Shown here piece by piece: positions 50,844 to 59,356 of a DNA stretch of 64,000 nt. Numbering within the stretch: the stretch's first letter is position 1; every line of letters begins with the position of its first letter. Location: assembly GCA_902791165.1 (NCBI GenBank), contig CADAVB010000002.1, positions 1-64,000 on the forward strand, written 5' to 3'. A program made the translations under genes and the position numbers. This DNA is from an uncultured Bacteroidia bacterium. GTDB taxonomy: Bacteria > Bacteroidota > Bacteroidia > Bacteroidales > F082. The notes beneath the pieces are model-generated. The model was not told the DNA's origin, ran no database searches, and saw nothing but the letters and a program-made list of their open reading frames with translations.

Positions 50844-53504
50844 TCATTTCTTGATGAGCTTGGCGAAACGCCCACCTGTGCCGATGAAATAGACTCCAGC
50901 GGGAAGTCCGGCAAGGCTTATGGTGGTGTCGCCATCGAGGTGCCAACTCTTGACCAACAATCCATTAGCATTAAAGAGCTTCAGTTCGCCTTCCATTCCT
51001 TCAATGTGAAGGTTGTCCTCTACTGGATTGGGATAGAGCGTGACGAAGCCCCAAGGCTGTTCCTCAACGCCTAATCCGTTGAAGAAAGCAGCGATGAAGA
51101 TGTCGCGATCCACAATAATTTCCTTGGGGTTTTCGGTGGTGTTGTCGCTCCACTTTGTAAATTGGTAGCCGTCGTTCGGAATGGCCGCGATGGTGGCTGT
51201 TTTTCCTTCTGCGTAGGTGCCGGAACCAATAGCAAAACCTTGGTTTTCATCAAAATAAATCGTGACGGTATAGGTCGGAATAGGGTTTTCGGCGAACGAA
51301 GCCATAAATTCGCAATCTTCGGTTACGGTGACGAAACGCGGGTTGTCCATGATGCCGTCTTGCCATCCTGCAAAATGGTAGCCTTCGTTGGGAATGGCGC
51401 CGATACCGACTGTGCTGTTGGCCAGATACACGCCACTGCCATACACGGTGCCCATGGTTTCGTTTTCTGAACGCACCACGACATTGTAACTGGACTTCAA
51501 TTCGAAATAGGCGGTGAAAGTCTGGTCGTGGGTGACGGTGATGCTACGCGGGTTATCGGTGTTGTTGTCGTCCCAACGCAAGAAATGTGCATTTTCGACA
51601 GGAAGGGCTTCAATTTCAATGAGGCTGTCCTCCGGGAAGGTTCCTCCGCCGCTCACGCTACCTAAGGCGGGATTGTCGGAAACGACGGTGATGGTAAACT
51701 CAGGGGTGCCCGTTTTGGTAAACATGGCCGTGAAAGTGGCGTTTTGCGTGACAATAAAGCTGCGAGGGTTCGATGCTTGTCCGTCGTTCCAGCAGACAAA
51801 TTCGTAATATTCATTGGCGATGGCGGTCAAAGTGGCCGTGCTGCCATGGTCGTAGATGCCGATGCCGCTTACGGTTCCGCCGTTTTCGGGAGTGGCGGAG
51901 GCACTGATTTCGTATTGGTAGGTGCTGAACTCGGCGGTGAAGGTGGTGTCGCTCGTGATGGTGACGCTGCGCGGGTTGTCGGCGATGCCATCGGCCCATT
52001 GCAGGAAGTCGTGGCCTTCGTTAGCTGTGGCCTCTATTTCGATGGTGGAGCCAAAGGCGTAGGTGCCGCCGCCAGTCATAGTGCCTGCGCCTTCGGGCGA
52101 TGCCACAACCGCGACGCTGCATTGGCGGATGCCGAACAATGCGGTGAAACTGCTGTCGGCAGCCACGATGACATCACGGGGATTGTCAGCGATGCTGTCG
52201 CTCCAACCGAGAAACTCGAATCCCGAAAGGGGAGAGGCGGTCAAAGTGGCGGTGTCGCCGTAATGATAGATGCCACCGCCCGCAACCGTTCCGGCGTCTT
52301 CGGGCGAAGCGGAAACCTCGATAAGGTATTCGATGAAGCCGAAATGCGCGGTGAAAGTGCTGTCTTGCGTAACCACAACGTCGCGCGGATTGTCGGTGAT
52401 GCTGTCGTTCCAGAAAAGAAACTCGCAGCCGATGTTGGGGAAAGCCTCGATGGTGGCCGTGTCGCCGATAGGATAAACTCCGCTGCCTGTAACGCTGCCC
52501 ATCAGCGTGTCGTTGGCCACAACGGTGAGGGTGAAGTCGGGCAGGGGCGGGGAAGGTAGTACGCACAAGGCTGTTACGACCTCGCAACCTTCGGGTTGGT
52601 ATAGGATTTCGCCGTCTTTCCATACCGTTGCAACGCCGTTGATTCTACCCGCATAATATACGCCAAATTCATTGACAACCAATGCGTTAATTTCTGAATT
52701 TGTGTTGTCGAAGGGATGGCTGTAAAGCACTTCACCGTCTTGCCAGACGGTCAGGCTATCGTCGATGTAACCAGCGAGATAGATACTGCCGTTGTGGATG
52801 TCCATTGCGGAGAATAGGGCATCGTAATCGAGGTTGCCGGCGCTGAAGATGATGGAATCGTTTTGCCACAAGGCTGCGCTCACGAGGCCTTCCAGCACGA
52901 AATAGCCTGCCGCGTAAAGGTCGGTGCCGTCGTGGAAAATGTCGAGGATGCACCCGCCGTAGCCATCTTGCCAAAGCAGGGTGTCGTTTTGCCAAACGGT
53001 GGCCACATCGATTCCCAGGGTGTCATCAACCGAAACGCAACCAGCATAGAAAATGTCGCTGCCGTTCACTGCAAGGGCGTATGCGAATGAGTTGATGCTG
53101 TCGTTAGGCGAATAGGTCAGGATGCCGTTTTGCCACACGGCGGCGTTGATATAGCCCGTGGCGTTGGTGGAGTAGCCTGACGCCATCCAGCTATCTTCGC
53201 CAAGATGCAGTTTATTGACGACGGAGTTGGGGTTGCCAGCGAAGACGCAACTATCATTCAGCCATACGCGGCCTTGGGTGAAAGCGGTGTCGGAAACATG
53301 GCCGGCCAAATAGAAGGTGCTGTCGTTGGCCAATCGCATGTCGTCCAAATGAAGGCTAAGCGTGTCGGAAAGGCTGAAAACCAGTGTGTTGTCCTTCCAA
53401 ACTTGGGCCGTATCGCCCGACTGTCCGGCAAAATAAACGTTCTGTGCGCGGGCGATGCCGAGGCCTATTAATAATAAGGTGATGAGGGCAAATGTCTTTT
53501 TCAT
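50844..53504 (-). CDS. Secreted repeat protein: propeller-like N-terminus, seven InlB-like repeats, T9SS signal
   Basis: An 886-residue protein with a signal peptide (GIARAQ). Residues about 20-320 hold repeats around xVWxND and AxWQNGxxxY, probably a beta-propeller. Residues about 323-806 hold seven copies of a 69-residue unit of the divergent InlB B-repeat/Listeria-Bacteroides type: GTVxGxGxYxxGxTATLxA, then FxxWxDxxxDNPRxVxVTxDxTFTAxF. The end (YPNPVEDNLHI ... GVYFIGTGG ... KLIKK) is a type A T9SS sorting domain. It would be an adhesin-like surface or secreted protein. Convergent with the gene at 50311; its own promoter box is at 53549. Confidence 0.88.
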   Translation of the reverse strand: MKKTFALITLLLIGLGIARAQNVYFAGQSGDTAQVWKDNTLVFSLSDTLSLHLDDMRLANDSTFYLAGHVSDTAFTQGRVWLNDSCVFAGNPNSVVNKLHLGEDSWMASGYSTNATGYINAAVWQNGILTYSPNDSINSFAYALAVNGSDIFYAGCVSVDDTLGIDVATVWQNDTLLWQDGYGGCILDIFHDGTDLYAAGYFVLEGLVSAALWQNDSIIFSAGNLDYDALFSAMDIHNGSIYLAGYIDDSLTVWQDGEVLYSHPFDNTNSEINALVVNEFGVYYAGRINGVATVWKDGEILYQPEGCEVVTALCVLPSPPLPDFTLTVVANDTLMGSVTGSGVYPIGDTATIEAFPNIGCEFLFWNDSITDNPRDVVVTQDSTFTAHFGFIEYLIEVSASPEDAGTVAGGGIYHYGDTATLTASPLSGFEFLGWSDSIADNPRDVIVAADSSFTALFGIRQCSVAVVASPEGAGTMTGGGTYAFGSTIEIEATANEGHDFLQWADGIADNPRSVTITSDTTFTAEFSTYQYEISASATPENGGTVSGIGIYDHGSTATLTAIANEYYEFVCWNDGQASNPRSFIVTQNATFTAMFTKTGTPEFTITVVSDNPALGSVSGGGTFPEDSLIEIEALPVENAHFLRWDDNNTDNPRSITVTHDQTFTAYFELKSSYNVVVRSENETMGTVYGSGVYLANSTVGIGAIPNEGYHFAGWQDGIMDNPRFVTVTEDCEFMASFAENPIPTYTVTIYFDENQGFAIGSGTYAEGKTATIAAIPNDGYQFTKWSDNTTENPKEIIVDRDIFIAAFFNGLGVEEQPWGFVTLYPNPVEDNLHIEGMEGELKLFNANGLLVKSWHLDGDTTISLAGLPAGVYFIGTGGRFAKLIKK

Positions 53505-53548
53505 GAAATGGGCTTTTATTGCTAAACGGTCAATTAAGTTACAGATTG

Positions 53549-53556
53549 CAAAAATA
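53549..53556 (-). promoter_or_regulatory. -7 promoter box for the InlB-repeat gene
   Basis: TATTTTTG on the - strand, 44 bases upstream of the start at 53504. Confidence 0.6.
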
Positions 53557-53600
53557 GAAACTTTTTTGCTTGGTGTGCAAGACAGAAAAGAAAAATACTG

Positions 53601-53608
53601 TATCTTTG
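53601..53608 (+). promoter_or_regulatory. -7 promoter box of the cobalamin operon
   Basis: TATCTTTG exact match; transcription would start at about 53612, two bases before the riboswitch P1 stem. A -33 TTTG at a good spacing was not seen. Confidence 0.75.
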
Positions 53609-53613
53609 CGGCC

Positions 53614-53775
53614 GATATGCGGTGCCGAGAGGCTCAATAGGGAATCGGGTGAGAACCCCGTACAGTTCCCGCTGCTGTATGCTCTTCGCGCCGTCCATCA
53701 TGCCACTGAAAGACCAAACACTTTCGGGAAGGCGGACGGAACAAAAGGAGCGAGTCAGAAGACCTGCCGCATGTC
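53614..53775 (+). ncRNA. Cobalamin riboswitch (AdoCbl/B12 aptamer)
   Basis: The core has all signature blocks in order: GAATCGGGTGAGAACCCCGT at 53642-53661, GTTCCCGCTGCTGTA, TGCCACTG at 53701-53708, GGGAAGGCGG, and the B12 box GAGTCAGAAGACCTGCCG at 53752-53769. P1 is formed by 53614-53622 with 53767-53775, nine pairs with one G:T. Downstream sequence to the start codon at 53907 must be the expression platform; a CCTTAT/ATAAGG hairpin is at 53812-53829. Bound cobalamin would reduce expression of the operon that follows. Confidence 0.95.
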
Positions 53776-53811
53776 GCTGAAACGAAGCTTTCGGGACAAG
53801 AGCTGGCGTTC

Positions 53812-53829
53812 CCTTATGTATTAATAAGG
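53812..53829 (+). promoter_or_regulatory. Possible expression-platform hairpin of the riboswitch
   Basis: CCTTAT and ATAAGG pair around 6 bases, 37 bases downstream of the aptamer P1. No T-run follows and 77 bases separate it from ATG 53907, so the off-switch mechanism (termination or translation) is not decided by sequence. Confidence 0.35.
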
Positions 53830-53906
53830 TGTACCAACACTATCCTTGAAGTTTTGAAGTAAGAAATTAATAAACTAATTATCAAATCTTTAAAGCTAAA
53901 AGTATT

Positions 53907-55568
53907 ATGCGATTCAAAAACTTTACCCTTTTGTTCCTCATGGGAATCTTTGGTCTGTTTTCGACCAACCTGTTTGCGCAGGATGCCACCATCACTGCCG
54001 ACGAAATCAAGTACTGGATTGGCGAAGGCGAAAACGAAGTGGTGGTTGCCATCAACTGGTGCAGTTTCACCGAAACGGCTCTTGCATGGGGCTATCGTTT
54101 TGATGGCGATGCCACGGTTTTTCAAGCTCTCACGGCCATTGCAGATGCCGACAGCCGCTTGACGGTGATCGGTGCAGCTCCCACCAACATCACCTACGTT
54201 GATGAAGAGTACAATCTGACCATGTGCCCTAATCCAGACGCACAATGGGGCGATTCTGATTACGACATTCCCATGCACAGCGTGAACGGCATGATGGGTC
54301 AAAACATGATGGCTGACGAACCGATTCAAAACGGCTATTTTGTGAAGATTGGCGGCTATGCTTGCAGCCTCATTGCGCCCGACTGGTCCTCCATCAGCTG
54401 GACCACTGAAATCATTCCTGCCACCGACCCGAACGCCGGTAGCGATGCCGTTGAGGCCACCATCGAACCTGCCGAAATCCGCTACTGGATTGGAGAAGGT
54501 GAGAATGAAGTGATTTTCTGCGTCAATTGGGCCGAACCCGACACTGCGCTGGCTTGGGGCTACCGTTTCAACGAGGCTACCGTGACGGTGAAAGAAGTTG
54601 TTGATGCCATCGTCGCTGCCGACGATCGTTTCAATTGCGATGCCTCGATGGGCTTTGTTTCCGACATCACCTTCAATGACGGCGTGTTGGATTTGTCCGT
54701 GACCGAAGGCTCCTATTTTATGTATAACGTGAATGGCGTTGCCGCCGCTGTGGGCTACGATTCGCAGATCTTGGTGAACGAGGACTTCGTGAAGTTCGGC
54801 GACATGGCTTGTGGCACCGAGATTGCCCCGTGGACCTACGTCTGGGAAAAGGAAGTGGCCGCTGTTTATCCTTTCGCAGTGGAAGCCAAGATTGATCCTT
54901 CTGAAATCCTATACTGGATTGGCGAAGGCGAAAACGAAGTGGTGTTTGCCGTCAATTGGGCCGATCCTAACAAGTGCCTGGCATGGGGCTACCGTTTCAG
55001 CACGGCCGATGTTACCGTGAAAACCGTCATGGATGCCATCGCCGAGGCCGACGGCCGATTCGACTATGATGCCTCGTGGGGTTTTGTTTCCGACATCACC
55101 TTCAATGAAGGCGACATCGTTTGGGGTGTTACGGATATGTCCTACTTCATGTACAACGTGAACGGCATTGGAGCTATGGTGGGCTACGACGAACAAATCG
55201 TTGTGAACGGCGACTTCATCAAATGGGGCGACATGGCCTGCGGAACGGAAATCGCTCCATGGACCTACGTTTGGGAACAGAGTGTTGCGCCCGCTTCGGT
55301 TTACACTAACTTGAGCGAAAACAGCGCTTTCACCTTGTCGGTCTATCCGAATCCCGCTGTCAATGAAACCTTCGTGACCATTGAAAACGCTGGTCTGAAT
55401 GATGTTTCGATTTATGACATCCAAGGCCGTTTGGTCAGCAGGCAAACTGTCGTGGCTGCTGAAGGCGAGCAAGTGCGCATCAGCACCGAAACGATGAACG
55501 CTGGCGTGTATTTCGTCACCGTGAGCAACGACAGCGCCGTGCGTACTGCCAAACTCGTGGTAAAATGA
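53907..55568 (+). CDS. B12-regulated T9SS surface protein with three tandem YWIGEGENEV domains
   Basis: A 553-residue protein with a signal peptide cut after about TNLFAQ. Three related domains start at about residues 30, 186 and 329. Each opens with xExxYWIGEGENEVxxxxNW, continues LAWGYRF and VxDAIxxADxRF, and ends GDMACGTEIAPWTYVWE; the first copy is more diverged. Residues about 475-553 are a T9SS type A sorting domain (SVYPNPAVNETFVTI, GVYFVTVSN, KLVVK). I recall similar single domains in planctomycete and other secreted proteins but no assigned function. As first gene behind the riboswitch, a surface role in cobalamin capture is inferred. Confidence 0.8.
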   Translation: MRFKNFTLLFLMGIFGLFSTNLFAQDATITADEIKYWIGEGENEVVVAINWCSFTETALAWGYRFDGDATVFQALTAIADADSRLTVIGAAPTNITYVDEEYNLTMCPNPDAQWGDSDYDIPMHSVNGMMGQNMMADEPIQNGYFVKIGGYACSLIAPDWSSISWTTEIIPATDPNAGSDAVEATIEPAEIRYWIGEGENEVIFCVNWAEPDTALAWGYRFNEATVTVKEVVDAIVAADDRFNCDASMGFVSDITFNDGVLDLSVTEGSYFMYNVNGVAAAVGYDSQILVNEDFVKFGDMACGTEIAPWTYVWEKEVAAVYPFAVEAKIDPSEILYWIGEGENEVVFAVNWADPNKCLAWGYRFSTADVTVKTVMDAIAEADGRFDYDASWGFVSDITFNEGDIVWGVTDMSYFMYNVNGIGAMVGYDEQIVVNGDFIKWGDMACGTEIAPWTYVWEQSVAPASVYTNLSENSAFTLSVYPNPAVNETFVTIENAGLNDVSIYDIQGRLVSRQTVVAAEGEQVRISTETMNAGVYFVTVSNDSAVRTAKLVVK

Positions 55569-56551
55569 TAAAAAGGATTTCCTTCCTGATGTTGGCATTG
55601 ATGCCGACGATGCTCTGGGCACAGTTTGCGCCGGCAGAGGGCATCGTCGGCACCACGGCCATGCACGCCGACTCGTCGGCATTCGTGGCATGGGCTACGA
55701 GCTGCACCATTGAGCGAGGCCCGATGCGTATTGATAGGCCCGCCAGTGGCTTTGCGAGCTATGGCGAAGAATCTTTGGCCTTGGGCGTTCCAGGCGGCAC
55801 GATGGACGTGGTCAGTCTCGGCGACGGCGGCACGGCCACGCTGACCTTCGCCTCGCCCATCTGCAACCTTCCTGGCCCCGACTTCGCCGTGTTCGAGAAT
55901 GGGCTTCATCCCGATCAGGATACGACGATGACCCTGTATTTCCTTGAACTCGCTTTTGTGGAAGTCAGTTCCGATGGCGTGAACTTTTTCCGTTTTCCCG
56001 CCGTGTCATACGTGCAGACCGAAACGCAAATCGGAAATGGAGGTGCCATCAATCCCGCTCAACTCCATAATTTTGCCAGCAAATACGGTGCTATGTACGG
56101 CACCCCCTTCGACCTCGACGAGGTGGAAGACAATGCCTTGCTCGACAAGAACAAGGTTACCCATGTGCGTCTGGTGGACGTGGTGGGAAGCATCGACCCC
56201 GAGTATGCCACCCGCGACTCGCGAGGCTATATTGTCAATGACCCATGGCCCACGAATTTCTATTCCAGCGGCTTCGACCTTGATGCTGTTGGCGTGATTC
56301 ATGACCTGGACCATTTTGATGTGCCAGAAAATGGAGAAGCGCGTGTTTCTCTGTATCCCAATCCCGTGAAAGACCGCCTCACCATTAATGCCGAAAATCT
56401 GCAATCGGTTGAGGTCTATAACGCTATGGGACAGAAAGTGATGACGACGGCATCAGAATCCATTGACATGACTTCTTTCTCTAAAGGAGTTTATCTCGTT
56501 CGCGTTGTTTGCGAAGGCGGAACGATTACGAAACAGGTTCTAAAACAATGA
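55565..56551 (+). CDS. B12-regulated T9SS cell-surface protein
   Basis: A 328-residue protein with a signal peptide (TMLWAQ) and a T9SS type A C-terminus (SLYPNPVKDRLTINAENL ... GVYLVRVV). The central domain has PDFAVFENG, FLELAFVEVSSDGVNFFRF and NFASKYGAMYGTPFDLDE, a pattern I know from 'cell surface protein' entries near cobalamin or metal uptake genes in Bacteroidetes. It starts in an ATGA overlap with the three-domain protein gene and is followed 11 bases later by the BtuG-like gene. Likely a surface accessory for cobalamin capture (inference). Confidence 0.78.
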   Translation: MIKRISFLMLALMPTMLWAQFAPAEGIVGTTAMHADSSAFVAWATSCTIERGPMRIDRPASGFASYGEESLALGVPGGTMDVVSLGDGGTATLTFASPICNLPGPDFAVFENGLHPDQDTTMTLYFLELAFVEVSSDGVNFFRFPAVSYVQTETQIGNGGAINPAQLHNFASKYGAMYGTPFDLDEVEDNALLDKNKVTHVRLVDVVGSIDPEYATRDSRGYIVNDPWPTNFYSSGFDLDAVGVIHDLDHFDVPENGEARVSLYPNPVKDRLTINAENLQSVEVYNAMGQKVMTTASESIDMTSFSKGVYLVRVVCEGGTITKQVLKQ

Positions 56552-56562
56552 ATTGAATCGTT

Positions 56563-57714
56563 ATGAAAAGTGTAAGACTCTTTCTTTTGGCTTTGTTGGC
56601 TGCGGCAATGTTTTCCTGCAAGCCCGACGACCCTTATGTTCCGGCGGAGTTCTCGGTCGGGCATGGCGTTTTTGTGCTCAACGAAGGTGATTATCAAGGC
56701 GGCCATGCGACGCTGACATTCTACGACCCAGAGGCCGACACCGTCATCAATTCCCTGTTCAAAAGGGTGAATTTCGACTTGGTCCAGACTTTGGGCGATG
56801 TGGCGCAAAGCATGGCTATTATTGATGGCAAATTATACATTGTCGTTAATAACAGCAACCTCATTTATAAAATGGATGCCAACACCATCCGCATCGACAC
56901 GACGAAACCTTTCAAACTGTTGGATTTTTATTCGCCGCGCGAAATGCACGTTGTGGCTCCAAACAAGGCATACGTCAGCGACTTGATTGGTACCAATTTG
57001 TGGATTATCAACCCGCAGGACATGACGCACACAGGCACGGTCGAAATGGGCAACACCACCGAAAAGATGGTGCAAGTGGGCAACGAATTGTATGTCAGCA
57101 ACTGGTCCTACTATTATGTTGATGCCAATTCGCACGACAGTTACACCACCGTTCAGGTCGTGGACTTGAACAACGACGTGAAAGTGGCCGAAATTCAAGT
57201 GGGGAAGGAACCGAACTGCATGGCAGTCGATAAGAACGGCCATGTGTGGGTGCTTTGTGAAGGCCGTGCATGGGATGAGGATTATGGCGAGTCGCCCAGT
57301 TTATGGGAGATCGACCCGATGCTGAAGACCGCCCAATGTCGCGTTACGTTTGAAAGCGTTATGGACACCATAACGGCCACCGTGACGAACTACGCTTCGA
57401 CGTGCATGAAGTCTGATCCTACCGGCCGCTACTTGTATGTCGTCGTGAGTGAGACAGCATTCGGAGCGTCTTCCAACAGCGAAATCCGCCGCTTTGATGT
57501 GGATGCGCTAGCATTCTCCGACTCATTCCGAATCGCGTCCAACGAAAACTCCTATTTCTATAATATGGCTGTTGCTCCCCAATCGGGTGAAATTTATGTT
57601 TCCTGCATTTCCGACGGCACGATGCCTGGCACCGTTTACCGTTACACGTCCGACGGAGTGTTGTTAAGCTCGTTTGCGGCCGGCCTGTTTCCTAGTGCAA
57701 TGTTGTTTAAATAA
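56563..57714 (+). CDS. btuG-like: BtuG-like cobalamin-binding beta-propeller lipoprotein
   Basis: A 383-residue lipoprotein, lipobox AAMFSC (Cys19). After it comes GVFVLNEGDYQGGHATLTFYD, then propeller blades such as GDVAQSMAIIDGKLYIVVNN, YVSDLIGTNLWIINP, PNCMAVDKNGHVWVLCEG. This is the DUF5074/YncE-like propeller pattern of BtuG, the outer-membrane lipoprotein that binds cobalamin with high affinity and caps the TonB-dependent transporter BtuB in Bacteroides. The riboswitch upstream supports the call. No btuB gene is present in the window. Confidence 0.85.
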   Translation: MKSVRLFLLALLAAAMFSCKPDDPYVPAEFSVGHGVFVLNEGDYQGGHATLTFYDPEADTVINSLFKRVNFDLVQTLGDVAQSMAIIDGKLYIVVNNSNLIYKMDANTIRIDTTKPFKLLDFYSPREMHVVAPNKAYVSDLIGTNLWIINPQDMTHTGTVEMGNTTEKMVQVGNELYVSNWSYYYVDANSHDSYTTVQVVDLNNDVKVAEIQVGKEPNCMAVDKNGHVWVLCEGRAWDEDYGESPSLWEIDPMLKTAQCRVTFESVMDTITATVTNYASTCMKSDPTGRYLYVVVSETAFGASSNSEIRRFDVDALAFSDSFRIASNENSYFYNMAVAPQSGEIYVSCISDGTMPGTVYRYTSDGVLLSSFAAGLFPSAMLFK

Positions 57715-57751
57715 TTGATATTCTTTTTTGGGGGTGCAAATCCCCGACTTG

Positions 57752-57786
57752 GTTCGGGCGGATTGCAGAATCCGCTCGAACTTTTC
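57752..57786 (+). terminator. Terminator-like hairpin after btuG-like gene
   Basis: 13-bp stem (57752-57764 with 57769-57781, one G:T), 4-base loop, then CTTTTC. A smaller GGGG/CCCC hairpin lies just upstream at about 57730-57745. It may cause partial termination before the two last genes. Confidence 0.6.
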
Positions 57787-57847
57787 AACAACAATTAAAC
57801 TTTTCAACAAATCGAAGATTCAACGAGTTAATCAACAATTAAACAAA

Positions 57848-58012
57848 ATGACCAAAACCTGTCCCCGTTGCGGAAAAACATTTGAGTGCGTCCATTCCGT
57901 GGACTGCTGGTGCGTGAAGGTGAAGCTCTCCGACACCACAAAAGCCTATTTGAAAGAACAATACAGCGACTGCCTGTGCAAAGACTGCTTGGAGGAAATC
58001 AATGGAAAATAA
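57848..58012 (+). CDS. Small cysteine-rich CWC-family protein
   Basis: A 54-residue protein beginning MTKTCPRCGKTFEC, then DCWCVKVKL and SDCLCKDCLEEI. The CPxCGKxFxC...CWC...CLCxxC pattern is that of the cysteine-rich CWC family, probably a small zinc-binding protein. No signal peptide. It lies between btuG-like and btuF-like genes. Start chosen at ATG 57848; the frame is open further upstream but only through AT-rich repeats. Confidence 0.8.
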   Translation: MTKTCPRCGKTFECVHSVDCWCVKVKLSDTTKAYLKEQYSDCLCKDCLEEINGK

Positions 58013-58154
58013 TATGCCTCACGCCTATAATTTGTCTCACGCAGAATGTGCTGAATCTTTGGAAACGCAAAACGACACAAATTTGGCTGCCGGTAGGTTT
58101 AACTTCGTTGAATGCTTTGCATTTCTGCGGGTTCTGCGATTTCTGCGTGCAAAT
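58013..58154. other. Intergenic region with 9-base TTCTGCG repeat
   Basis: 142 bases between the CWC gene and the binding-protein gene. TTCTGCG occurs at 58123, 58132 and 58141, exact 9-base spacing. No consensus promoter found. The frame of the downstream gene happens to be open through it, but the signal peptide places the true start at 58155. Confidence 0.6.
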
Positions 58155-59291
58155 ATGACCCGTACTTTGCACGTTTTGTGTGCAGTAGTGTTCTTTGCAT
58201 TTACGGCTTGTGCTCCTAAAAGCAGTCATTCTCCCGAAAAGGCGCAAGGCGAGAACCTTATGCGCCATGCCCGAAACATCGCGGTCTTCGAGAAAGACTA
58301 CGGCTATCGCATGGAGGTGATTTGTCCTTGGGACACCACGCTTTCCTTGGGCAGTTTTGCCATCGTTAAAAATACGACCAAGGCGATTGACAAGGATGTG
58401 AAGGGTGTTTTGAACGTTCCCGTCAAGTCGGTGATTTCTTTTTCGGCCACGCAATGGGCTGTCTTTCTGCGTCTTGGAGAGATTGGCCGCGTGAAAGGCA
58501 TCCTTGAAGGCCGTTTCGTGACCGACAGCACCATGCGAGCACTGTTGGCGCAAGAAAAAGTCTATGACATTGGCACGGAGGCTGCCGCCGACATCGAAAG
58601 AATGATTCAATTGCAGCCCGATGCGCTGCTTTATTCGCCCTATTTCGACGGCAACCAAGGCGGTTTGAACGTCACCGGGGCGGTGCTGTTTCCTTTTGCG
58701 GACTATATGGAAAACACGCCTTTGGGTCGCGCCGAGTGGATTCGCGTGATTGGCATGTTGGCCGGCTGCGAGGAAAAGGCCGATGCTTGGTTTGACGACA
58801 TCGAAAGGCGTTACAATGCCCTTTCAGGTCTTTGCGCCAATGTGGAGCATCGCCCGACGGTGTTTTCCGATTTGGCTTTCAACGGACAATGGTATGTGGC
58901 CGGCGGAAAGAGTTATATCGCCAAACTTTTCGCCGATGCCGGGGCTGACTACATCTGGAAAGACAATCCCTCGACGGCCAGCGTCCCGATGGATGCCGAG
59001 AGCATTTTGGCCAAAGCGCAAAAGGCTGACTATTGGCGTGTTATCAACTCCAACCCTTTTCCGATGACTTATCAGGCTTTGGCAAAGGAAAGTCCTGTCT
59101 ATCCGCTTTTCGATGCGTTCAAAAACAGGAAAATCATTGTTTGCGACATCCTCCCGACGGGCTATTTTGAACAGTCGCAGTGCGAGCCTGACCTGCTTTT
59201 GGCCGACTTCATCCATTTCTTCCATCCCGAACTCTTGACGGGCGAATGGACTGGTTATCAGCCCCATTATTATCATTTGATGACAGAATGA
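58155..59291 (+). CDS. btuF-like: BtuF-like ABC transporter substrate-binding lipoprotein
   Basis: A 378-residue lipoprotein; ATG 58155 gives signal MTRTLHVLCAVVFFAFTAC with Cys19 as lipid site. The body has the cluster-9 (TroA/BtuF) fold pattern: VPVKSVISFSATQWAVFLRLGE, QLQPDALLYSPYF, GRAEWIRVIGMLAGCEEKADAWF and PTVFSDLAFNGQWYVAGGKSY. Family members bind cobalamin, haem or iron-siderophores; the riboswitch and btuG-like gene favour cobalamin or cobinamide. The permease and ATPase genes (btuC, btuD) are not adjacent, which is unusual. Confidence 0.82.
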   Translation: MTRTLHVLCAVVFFAFTACAPKSSHSPEKAQGENLMRHARNIAVFEKDYGYRMEVICPWDTTLSLGSFAIVKNTTKAIDKDVKGVLNVPVKSVISFSATQWAVFLRLGEIGRVKGILEGRFVTDSTMRALLAQEKVYDIGTEAAADIERMIQLQPDALLYSPYFDGNQGGLNVTGAVLFPFADYMENTPLGRAEWIRVIGMLAGCEEKADAWFDDIERRYNALSGLCANVEHRPTVFSDLAFNGQWYVAGGKSYIAKLFADAGADYIWKDNPSTASVPMDAESILAKAQKADYWRVINSNPFPMTYQALAKESPVYPLFDAFKNRKIIVCDILPTGYFEQSQCEPDLLLADFIHFFHPELLTGEWTGYQPHYYHLMTE

Positions 59292-59293
59292 AA

Positions 59294-59326
59294 GAAGGCT
59301 CTAACCCAAGTTAAAGCCTTCTCTCT
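59294..59326. terminator. Terminator between convergent genes
   Basis: 12-bp stem GAAGGCTCTAAC with GTTAAAGCCTTC (one mismatch or wobble), 4-base loop, immediately after the binding-protein stop, followed by a pyrimidine-rich run. Confidence 0.7.
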
Positions 59327-59356
59327 ATTCGATAGAAACGGTGTAAACTTCGTTGG

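Noticed and set aside
58002..58154. N-terminal extension of the btuF-like protein to ATG 58002
   Set aside because: It would bury the lipoprotein signal peptide behind 51 residues translated from a repeat-like intergenic sequence.
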